Source: Caballeronia zhejiangensis
GTDB taxonomy: Bacteria; Pseudomonadota; Gammaproteobacteria; Burkholderiales; Burkholderiaceae
Length of the DNA: 64,000 nucleotides
Direction of reading: 5' to 3'
Assembly (NCBI RefSeq): GCF_000698575.1
Contig: NZ_JFHD01000008.1
Span: forward strand, 1-64,000
The position numbers were made by a program, and so were the translations under genes. Numbering within the stretch: the stretch's first letter is position 1; each line of letters starts with the position of its first letter. Shown here piece by piece: positions 17,958 through 25,029 of the stretch. The notes under the pieces are model-generated. The model made no database searches and was not told where the DNA came from. It worked only from the letters and a program-made list of their open reading frames with translations.

Positions 17958-19408
17958 AGACCGCGCTTGGCATCACGCTCGTCTCGCTGCTTGCCGCGTG
18001 TACGGTCGGGCCCGACTATCATCGGCCCGTCGCCGCAACGCCGCCTACGTGGAAGACGGATTCGTACTGGCGCGTGGGCGAGCCGTCGCATGCGCCGCTC
18101 GCGCCCGACTGGTGGCAAGGCTTCGGCGATGTGACGTTGAACGGTCTCGAAACGCAGGCGCTCGCACAGAATCAGACGCTCGCCGCGGCGAGCGCGCACT
18201 ACGCACAGGCTCGCGCGACGCTCGCGCAAACATCCGCGCTGGCGCTGCCTGAAGTCAATCTCGGTGCAAACGCGTCGCGCTCGCGCATTTCGAAGAACCG
18301 GCCCGTCACCAACTACGCGACGCCGAGCAATGCTACCGTTCAAAGCGATCTGAAGCTCGCGCCGACGGTCAACTACGACGTCGATCTGTTCGGCCGCATC
18401 CGTCGCGAAGTGGAGGCCGCGCATGCATCGGCGGATCAGTCGCGCGACGATCTCGCGAATGCGCGTCTCGTGCTGACCACCGATCTCGCCAGCGACTACT
18501 TCTCGATGCGCGAGCTCGATGCGGAGATCGACGTGCTGAATCGTTCTGTCGTGCTGCAAAAGAAAGCGCTCGATTACGTGCAGGCGCAACACGATCTCGG
18601 CGCGGTGTCAGGCCTCGATGTATTGCAGCAGCAAGCGCAACTCGATCAGACGCGCGTGCAGGCGCAACTGCTGCTCAATCAGCGCGCGCAATTCGAACAT
18701 GCGATCGCCGCGCTCGTCGGGACGCCCGCGCCGCAATTCTCGATCGCGCCTGAATTGAACGAACGCCCGCTTCCGCCGATTCCACTCGGCGTGCCGAGCG
18801 ATGTACTGCAACGCCGGCCCGATGTCGCATCCGCCGAGCGTGCGATGGCCGCGGCCAATGCGCAGATCGGCGTCGCGAAAGCGGCGTTCTTTCCGAGCCT
18901 CACGTTGAACGGCACGGTCGGCTGGGAAAGCACGGCGTTCTCAAGTCTGATTTCCGCGCCGAGCCTTTTGTGGACCATCGGGACGATGGCAAGCCAGGTC
19001 ATCTTCGATGGCGGACGGCGCTCGGCAGCCGTCGATTTCGCGAACGAAGGCTATGTCGCGGCCGTCGCGAATTATCGGCAGACGGTGCTCGGCGCGTTTC
19101 AGCAAGTGCAGGACGGCATCGTCGGATTGTCGGTGCTGGACGGCGCGGCGAAACAGTCGCACGCCGCGGTCGTCGATGCGCAACGCTTGCTGTCGCTCGC
19201 GAACGATCGTTATTCGGGCGGGCTCGTCGCCTATCTCGACGTCATCACCGCACAGCAGCAATTGCTCACGAGCGAACGACAGGACGTGCAGATTCGCGGA
19301 CAGCAGCGCACCGTATCGGTGGCGCTCGTGAAGGCATTGGGCGGCGGATGGGACACTGCATCGAACGACGATCAGAAGCTTGCGAACGCAACTACTTCGG
19401 GCGAGTAG
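17954..19408 (+). CDS. RND outer-membrane channel lipoprotein (NodT/OprM family)
   Basis: A 484-residue TolC-like channel with a lipoprotein signal peptide ending LLAAC (lipidated Cys16) and the usual mature start TVGPDYHRP. Two homologous alpha-barrel repeats are visible; VLQRRPDVASAERAMAAANAQIGVAKAAFFPSL is the family hallmark in the second repeat. It completes the tripartite pump across the outer membrane. Its start overlaps the adaptor gene by 4 bases. It is followed by the regulator pair after about 90 bp. Confidence 0.93.
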   Translation: MKTALGITLVSLLAACTVGPDYHRPVAATPPTWKTDSYWRVGEPSHAPLAPDWWQGFGDVTLNGLETQALAQNQTLAAASAHYAQARATLAQTSALALPEVNLGANASRSRISKNRPVTNYATPSNATVQSDLKLAPTVNYDVDLFGRIRREVEAAHASADQSRDDLANARLVLTTDLASDYFSMRELDAEIDVLNRSVVLQKKALDYVQAQHDLGAVSGLDVLQQQAQLDQTRVQAQLLLNQRAQFEHAIAALVGTPAPQFSIAPELNERPLPPIPLGVPSDVLQRRPDVASAERAMAAANAQIGVAKAAFFPSLTLNGTVGWESTAFSSLISAPSLLWTIGTMASQVIFDGGRRSAAVDFANEGYVAAVANYRQTVLGAFQQVQDGIVGLSVLDGAAKQSHAAVVDAQRLLSLANDRYSGGLVAYLDVITAQQQLLTSERQDVQIRGQQRTVSVALVKALGGGWDTASNDDQKLANATTSGE

Positions 19409-19500
19409 AAAGAAAACGTAAGCACGATGCCCGCGAGGCTCGTATAGTTAGCAGTTGAACAATGCGGTAAACACACACTGAACGCGCACAGGTGCCAGGC

Positions 19501-20214
19501 ATGAAAGTCCTGATAGTCGAAGACGAACACAAAGTGGTGGATTACCTGCGCTCGGGGTTGACCGAGCAAGGCTGGGTCGTCGATGTCGCGATGGACGGCG
19601 AGGAAGGCACGCATCTCGCCATCGAATACGACTACGACGTGATCGTGCTCGACGTGATGCTGCCAAGACGCGACGGCTTCGCGGTATTGAAGGCGCTGCG
19701 CCTCCAGAAGTCGACGCCGGTCATCATGCTGACCGCGCGCGATCACATCAACGATCGTGTGCGCGGGCTGCGCGAAGGCGCGGACGATTACCTCACGAAG
19801 CCGTTCTCGTTTCTCGAACTCGTCGAGCGTCTGCATGCGCTCGCCCGCCGCACGCGCGCGCAGGAATCGACATTGATATCGGTCGGCGATCTGTATGTCG
19901 ATCTGATCGGCCGCCGCGCAACACGCGACGGCGTGCGGCTCGACCTCACCGCGAAGGAATTTCAGTTGCTCTCGGTGCTCGCGCGCCGTCACGGCGACAT
20001 TCTCTCGAAGACCGCGATCACCGAGCTCGTCTGGGAAGTCGATTTCGAAAGTCACACGAACGTCGTCGAAACGGCGATCAAGCGGCTGCGCGCGAAACTG
20101 GACGGACCGTTCCGCACCAAACTGCTTCATACCGTGCGTGGCATGGGCTATGTGCTCGAAGTGCGCGAAGTTCGCGACACGCGCGAAGCAAGGGAAGACG
20201 CGAGACCATCATGA
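19501..20214 (+). CDS. OmpR-family response regulator (CusR/IrlR-like)
   Basis: A 237-residue regulator with an intact receiver (phospho-acceptor Asp51 in VIVLDVMLPRRDGF, Lys100 in YLTKPF) and a winged-helix domain (about 135-225) ending TVRGMGYVLEVRE. The closest general pattern is the heavy-metal response regulators (CusR, IrlR, CopR). The ATG at 19501 is preferred; a GTG at 19492 would add three residues. It overlaps the kinase gene by 4 bases and lies just downstream of the efflux operon, which it probably activates. Confidence 0.92.
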   Translation: MKVLIVEDEHKVVDYLRSGLTEQGWVVDVAMDGEEGTHLAIEYDYDVIVLDVMLPRRDGFAVLKALRLQKSTPVIMLTARDHINDRVRGLREGADDYLTKPFSFLELVERLHALARRTRAQESTLISVGDLYVDLIGRRATRDGVRLDLTAKEFQLLSVLARRHGDILSKTAITELVWEVDFESHTNVVETAIKRLRAKLDGPFRTKLLHTVRGMGYVLEVREVRDTREAREDARPS

Positions 20215-21707
20215 ACACGCAGTGGATATCGTCGACGCCACGCGAGGCACGCGACGCGCGCGAGCCGCGCACGCAACGCTCCATTTCGCGGCGGCTCGCC
20301 GTCATGTTCGCGCTCGTCGCGCTGTTCGTGTTCGCGCTCGTCGGCTCGGGACTCTTTCTCGTGCTGCGCGTGCAATTGGAGCAGCATTTGCGCGACTCGC
20401 TCGACAATCGCGCGGAGATTGCGCGGCTCATCGTCACGCATGTATCGACGCCGGAGAAATGGAAGATCGCGAAGGAGAAGCTCGCCGACATCACCCCGCG
20501 CGACGGCTCCACGCTCTTTGCCGTGTCCAGCAACGATCCGCGCTATGAATACGGCTCGCCGCCCGCGGGCCGCGTCGTCAAGCGCGTGATGGGCGGTTAC
20601 GTTCACTTCCGTCCGGAAGATCGCGCCTACGACATGCTGATGACCACGCTCACGATTCCGCCCAACGGGGATCGTCCGCCGCTGCAGCTCTTCGTCGCGA
20701 TCGATTGCTCGCCGAACGTTCATACGATGCGCGCGTTCGGTCTCGCGCTCGCCGCGCTGATGGCGCTCGCCACGGTCGCGGTCCTGCTGCTGAGTTATTC
20801 GGTCGCGCGGCTCGGCCTCGCACCGCTCACGCGCCTCACGCGCGATGCATCGAAGCTGAGTCCGACCAATCGATCGCAACGCCTGAACACGCGCGCGCTG
20901 CCGATGGAACTCGAAGATCTCGCGAAGTCCTTCAATGGCGCGCTCGAACGGCTCGATCACGCATATGGCCGGCTCGAATCCTTCAACGCCGATGTCGCGC
21001 ACGAATTGCGCACGCCGGTCACGATTCTCATCGGTCAGACGGAAGTCGCCTTGACGCGCGATCGTTCGATCGACGAGCTGCGTCACACGCTGCAATCGAA
21101 TCTCGAGGAGTTCGAACGCGTGCGCGCGATCATCAACGACATGCTGTTTCTCGCGCGCGCCGATCAAGGCGAACGCGCGACGGGACTCGTCGAAGTGTCG
21201 CTCGCGGCGGAGGTCAATCGCACACTGGAGTTTCTCGAGATTCCGCTGGAAGAAGCGCGAGTGCGCGCCGTCGCGAACGGCGATGCGCGCGCGTTCGTCA
21301 ATACGTCGCTATTCGGCCGTGCGCTGTCCAATCTCGTGATGAACGCAATTCAGCATTGCGCGCCCGGCGCGACGATTTCCGTGGCCATCACGCGGGAACA
21401 TGGGCGCATTCGCATCGCCGTGGCCAATCCCGGCGAATCGATCCAGCCGCATGTGATGGCGCATCTCTTCGACCGCTTCTATCGCGCGGAAAGTTCGCGC
21501 ACGAATAGCCGCGAGAATCACGGCCTCGGGCTTGCCATCGTGAAGGCGGTGGCCGAGATGCATCGCGGCACCGTGTCGGCGACGAGCGAGAACGGCGTCA
21601 ACACGTTCTCGTTCTCGGTCGCGCGTTTCGGCACTGAATCGCGACCCGTCGAAGACGTCGCCTTGCCCGTGCCGCCGGTCGTGGAACGGAAGTCCGCCAC
21701 GACATGA
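20211..21707 (+). CDS. Membrane sensor histidine kinase (heavy-metal sensor-like)
   Basis: A 498-residue kinase with helices at about 29-52 and 174-197, a periplasmic sensor of roughly 120 residues, a HAMP segment (about 198-250), the phosphorylated His264 in VAHELRTPVT, and an ATPase domain with N, G1 and G2 boxes (NLVMNAIQH, NHGLGLAIVKA). The layout matches CusS/IrlS kinases, though the periplasmic part has few metal-ligand residues (Cys166, His171, His132). It partners the regulator at 19501. Its stop is only 10 bp from the convergent gene at 21718. Confidence 0.9.
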   Translation: MNTQWISSTPREARDAREPRTQRSISRRLAVMFALVALFVFALVGSGLFLVLRVQLEQHLRDSLDNRAEIARLIVTHVSTPEKWKIAKEKLADITPRDGSTLFAVSSNDPRYEYGSPPAGRVVKRVMGGYVHFRPEDRAYDMLMTTLTIPPNGDRPPLQLFVAIDCSPNVHTMRAFGLALAALMALATVAVLLLSYSVARLGLAPLTRLTRDASKLSPTNRSQRLNTRALPMELEDLAKSFNGALERLDHAYGRLESFNADVAHELRTPVTILIGQTEVALTRDRSIDELRHTLQSNLEEFERVRAIINDMLFLARADQGERATGLVEVSLAAEVNRTLEFLEIPLEEARVRAVANGDARAFVNTSLFGRALSNLVMNAIQHCAPGATISVAITREHGRIRIAVANPGESIQPHVMAHLFDRFYRAESSRTNSRENHGLGLAIVKAVAEMHRGTVSATSENGVNTFSFSVARFGTESRPVEDVALPVPPVVERKSATT

Positions 21708-21717
21708 AGCGCGTGCA

Positions 21718-22344
21718 TCACTGACAGAAGTATTCATCCGATGCGGCCATCGGCGCTTCGGTTGTCGCCGGCCTGAAGTGGCTGTACTTGCGATACGTCT
21801 TGCCGTTCACCGTCACCGATTCGGCGGCTTCGGTCTCGCCCGTTGCCGACGCGATCGCGCTGCTATGCGCTTCGACGTTGCCATTGCCCCAACTGCTCGC
21901 GCGCGCATACGATCCGCCTTTCGACGTATCCGTCTTGTTCGCTTCCGAGATCGTGCTCGTGACGGGATTGCCGAAGCTCTTCGTATCGATCGACGATTGC
22001 GGCGGCACGTAGCCCCACTTCGACGTGACCGTGCTCATGTCGATCTGCTGCGGCTTCCAGCCGATCACCTTCGCGCCGATCGCGAGCGGCGACAACTCCA
22101 CTGCGACGATCTGCGTTCCGCGCCGCGCGACGAGCAGGCACTTGCCGCCCGACGTCTGCAAGGGCACGTAGCCGCTCGAAGGCAAGAGCGCGAGCGCCTG
22201 CGCATCGGGCATCGACTGCACGCCGACCGGGTTCGCGGCCCAGATCACGCCGGCGCTTGCATCGGCGCGCGCGCTCATCGGCATCATCGAGACCGTCGCA
22301 CTCGCCGCGAGCGCGATGGCCGCCATTTTCTTGTGACTCTTCAT
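21718..22344 (-). CDS. Secreted protein of unknown function, fourth gene of Ser/Gly-rich cluster
   Basis: A 208-residue protein with a signal peptide (cleavage near ARA-DASAG, residue 27). The mature part has a compact N-terminal region (about 28-110, including KCLLVARRGTQIVAVELSPLAIGAKVIGW) and a low-complexity Ser/Thr/Asn/Gly/Ala segment (about 120-175). The C-terminus ends EYFC-Q, giving two cysteines that could pair. I do not recognise the family. It is last of four colinear genes encoding exported proteins and may be an assembly or surface component with them. Confidence 0.8.
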   Translation of the reverse strand: MKSHKKMAAIALAASATVSMMPMSARADASAGVIWAANPVGVQSMPDAQALALLPSSGYVPLQTSGGKCLLVARRGTQIVAVELSPLAIGAKVIGWKPQQIDMSTVTSKWGYVPPQSSIDTKSFGNPVTSTISEANKTDTSKGGSYARASSWGNGNVEAHSSAIASATGETEAAESVTVNGKTYRKYSHFRPATTEAPMAASDEYFCQ

Positions 22345-22488
22345 CGCATGCCTCAGCGGGAAAACGAGGGTTGACTCTCCGGGACCAGTCTTTCAAAAGC
22401 CAACCCTTCAAAGGTAGAGACGGCCCGATTGCTCAGGCGCGTCTCTCTCGCTCCATGGCGTCACCCTGCCATTGGACCTGTTGCTTCC

Positions 22489-23460
22489 TCACTTCACCAG
22501 CGAGACTTCGATCTTTTCGCCGATGGGCGTGCTCGCCACTTCGACGCCATTCGTATCAGCCTGATCGTACACGCGAGCGGCGACCGGCGTCGGCTGCGCG
22601 ACCTGCTTCGCGGGCGCCGGCTGAGCCTGCTTGGCCTCGTTCTGCGTCTTCATGCTGACTTCCGGATTGTTGGCGGCGGTCACCGGCAGGCCGAGGCGCG
22701 CGCGCACCAGCGGATCGCGATACTTCTCGTCATCCGACAGCACCGCGTCCTCGCCCGATTTCGCGAGCGGCGTGGTCGTGCCCGGGCACAGATGACCCGT
22801 CGCCTCGACGGCGCGGCGGTTCGCTTCGCTCTGGCAGAGGAGCGCGAGCGCGACATCGGTCAGGCCCATTGCGCGGAATTCGCGTGCATCGAGGCGGCGT
22901 ACGCAAGCCTGATCGACGAGCGTCGTGCCGCCGGTCGCGCCGAAGCCGGTGATCGACAGGCCGAAGCTGGCCGAGCCCATGCAGGTGTCGGAGAGCGTCG
23001 TGGTGAGCGAGGGTGCGGCGATCGACGGCGTCGTGCGGACCGAGTACGAGCTCTGGTTGTAGTCGACCGTCGTGCGCGTGTCGAAGGCGCTCGTGCCGGG
23101 GCCGCTCGTGGCCGCCTTGCCGGTCGCATCGGCGCCGCTTGCATCCGTGCCGGATGTCGTCAGTTGCGGCATCGTCAGCGAGATGTTCACATTCGATGAG
23201 CCGCCCTGCGCGGTCGAACGGCCGCCGCTCGCCGTCGCGACGCCGAGGCCGCCGACCGACGACGAATTGGAACTGGTGTTGGCCGTCGAATTCGCCGACG
23301 TGCCGATGTTGTTGAGGCTCGATCCGCCGCCCTGGCCGATGCCCGTCGACGTCGAACCCGAAACCGAGCCCGACGAGGAATTGGCGGTGGTGTCGGCGTG
23401 GGCGAGTTGCGCGGCGCAAAACAGCACCGCGCATGCCAATTGCAGAGTGGTCTTGTTCAT
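22489..23460 (-). CDS. Secreted Ser/Gly/Asn-rich adhesin-like protein
   Basis: A 323-residue exported protein with a signal peptide (MNKTTLQLACAVLFCAAQLAHA) and a long low-complexity stretch (about 25-100) of Ser, Gly, Thr and Asn reminiscent of amyloid or curli-like subunits. A more ordered region follows (about 150-235) with four cysteines (TLSDTCMGSAS, DQACVRRLDAREF, ALLCQSEANRR, ATGHLCPG). A Pro/Ala/Gln-rich segment and a beta-like tail (IGEKIEVSLVK) end it. The ATG at 23458-23460 follows GGAGA. Function not established; an extracellular matrix or fibre role is a guess. Confidence 0.8.
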   Translation of the reverse strand: MNKTTLQLACAVLFCAAQLAHADTTANSSSGSVSGSTSTGIGQGGGSSLNNIGTSANSTANTSSNSSSVGGLGVATASGGRSTAQGGSSNVNISLTMPQLTTSGTDASGADATGKAATSGPGTSAFDTRTTVDYNQSSYSVRTTPSIAAPSLTTTLSDTCMGSASFGLSITGFGATGGTTLVDQACVRRLDAREFRAMGLTDVALALLCQSEANRRAVEATGHLCPGTTTPLAKSGEDAVLSDDEKYRDPLVRARLGLPVTAANNPEVSMKTQNEAKQAQPAPAKQVAQPTPVAARVYDQADTNGVEVASTPIGEKIEVSLVK

Positions 23461-23604
23461 TTTGGTTCTCCGGAAGAAAAGGGGAACGCCACAGCGCATG
23501 ACGGTCCCGGACGACTTAGAGTTTTTTTATGAGTTCGGCAAAGGCGGTATCCCGCAAGCGCACGCTCGTCATGACGCCGCCCCTGCCTTGAGTCGCCGAC
23601 CAGC

Positions 23605-23952
23605 TTAGCGCCAGCCGCCGCCCAGCTTGCTCCATGCATTGGCCGCTGCGTCCGCGCCCGAGGTGCCGCCCGCTTGTGCGTTGCCGTGGCCGAAGCCGCT
23701 CACCGTCGACGTATTCGTGTGGCTCGTCGTTGCGTTGGTGGCGTTGCCCGTCACGCCGAACTTGTTGCCGGCGATCGATTGCGCATTGCCGTTGGCCGTG
23801 CCCGAGTTCGTCGCCGTGAAGCGGCCGAAGCCCGAGACCGAAGCGGACGTCGTGCCGCCCGAGGTCGAGGACGAGCTGGAGTTCGTGGTCGTGGCCATCG
23901 CGGCGACGGAGACGAGCGAGAGCAGTGCAGCAGCGATCAGAGTGCGTTTCAT
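23605..23952 (-). CDS. Small secreted Ser/Thr/Gly-rich protein, copy 2
   Basis: A 115-residue protein with signal peptide MKRTLIAAALLSLVSVAAMA, a Ser-run (NSSSSSTSGGTTSA), Gly/Asn/Thr-rich repeats and an exact C-terminal motif SGADAAANAWSKLGGGWR shared with the next upstream gene. The ATG at 23952 is favoured by GGAA 9 bases upstream; a second ATG at 23961 lies too close to it. There are no cysteines. Composition and tandem duplication suggest a polymerising surface subunit, but no known subunit family was recognised. Confidence 0.8.
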   Translation of the reverse strand: MKRTLIAAALLSLVSVAAMATTTNSSSSSTSGGTTSASVSGFGRFTATNSGTANGNAQSIAGNKFGVTGNATNATTSHTNTSTVSGFGHGNAQAGGTSGADAAANAWSKLGGGWR

Positions 23953-24075
23953 GATTTGCATTCCTTATCGAATCGGTAAGATTGGATTTCGTTTTTTGTT
24001 GTTCGAACCGGGATCACATCGGTTGCGGGAAAGCGAACCCCGTTGCGGCGAAGTTCGCCGTCCGTCGCCGTGTGC

Positions 24076-24426
24076 TTAGCGCCAGCCGCCGCCCAGCTTG
24101 CTCCAGGCATTCGCGGCAGCGTCGGCGCCCGAGACGCCCGTCGCCGTCGAGCCGCCGAAGCCCTTGCCGCCCACCGACGACGTGTTGATGTGGCTCGTCG
24201 TCGCGTTCGTCGTGTTGCCCGTCACGCCGTAGCCCTGGCCGGCGATCGACGAAGCGTGGCCGTTGGCGGCGCCCGCGTTGGTTGCGGTGAACGAGCCGAA
24301 GCCGAACACGGCTGCGCTGGTCGTGCCGCCCGAGGTCGAGCTCGAGCTGGAGTTCGTGCCCGTTGCGAAGGCAGCGGCGGAAACGAGCGAGAGGACGGCG
24401 GCTGCTGCGATCAGTTTGCGTTGCAT
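24076..24426 (-). CDS. Small secreted Ser/Thr/Gly-rich protein, copy 1
   Basis: A 116-residue paralogue of the protein at 23605, with signal peptide MQRKLIAAAAVLSLVSAAAFA, the same NSSSSSTSGGTTSA segment, the shared NATTSH motif and the identical C-terminal SGADAAANAWSKLGGGWR. About two thirds of positions match by eye. GGAG precedes the ATG (24424-24426). It is the first gene of the four-gene exported-protein cluster, so the promoter should lie within 24427-24560. Confidence 0.8.
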   Translation of the reverse strand: MQRKLIAAAAVLSLVSAAAFATGTNSSSSSTSGGTTSAAVFGFGSFTATNAGAANGHASSIAGQGYGVTGNTTNATTSHINTSSVGGKGFGGSTATGVSGADAAANAWSKLGGGWR

Positions 24427-25029
24427 GGTGAGGTCTCCAAGTGTAGGCGCACAGTCAATTCCAGCTACATCGACGCCGGTATGTAGCGGATACAGCAAAT
24501 ATCGTTTCGTTAGTATCCCTATCTCCGACGTCTGATCGAATCTGGCTTCGATGGATCAGCGAGCGTTTGAGAAAGGACGCCCCTTTGGGGCGGCTTGACG
24601 AATCAGACTGGGAATGAGGCTCGCACGTCGATCAGAAGTCGTCGTTCGTGCAACAGGTCGATGCTGGCCTGGGATGAGCGGATCGTGGCGCGCTGGCCTT
24701 CCGCTTGTTCGAATAGTTTTGCGTTCTTCATCGCAATCCCCGTATTACCTTTTGGTGTTGTTTTCAGGCATCCGTTTGTTTAGTGCCTGTGTTTTGAGGT
24801 GACTGTACGGAAGATGAACCGGCGAATGCGTTGGCAATCCAACACACCATTTCACGTGGTAATAAATCGTAAGGAGTTTGGTTGGCGAGCGCTCATTCGA
24901 GCATACCAATAGCCCGGAAACGCCCTGTTTTCGAGGGTTTTTCCGGAGATCTCCGCAGGAATCGGAAGGCTTGAAAACGCGAAACGCGGGCGACATGCGC
25001 CCGCGTTCGTTCGTTAGACCACGGACGAA
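24427..25029. other. Non-coding, relatively AT-rich region
   Basis: About 600 bp upstream of the secreted-protein cluster and downstream of nasA. It is clearly less GC-rich than its surroundings, especially 24700-24880. It contains a short hairpin CGCCCC-TTT-GGGGCG (24578-24592) and the nasA terminator (24983-25007). No gene could be supported; short frames at 24595-24802 and 24745-24996 lack start signals and family features. Confidence 0.5.
24974..25007 (-). terminator. Terminator of the nitrate assimilation operon
   Basis: A perfect 10-bp stem (24983-24992 with 24998-25007, loop ACATG) is followed on the minus strand by a GTTTTC tract. It lies about 20 bp after the nasA stop codon. Confidence 0.8.

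Noticed and set aside
24595..24802. Short plus-strand frames in the AT-rich gap
   Set aside because: Overlapping frames of similar length with no ribosome binding site; more likely regulatory DNA.
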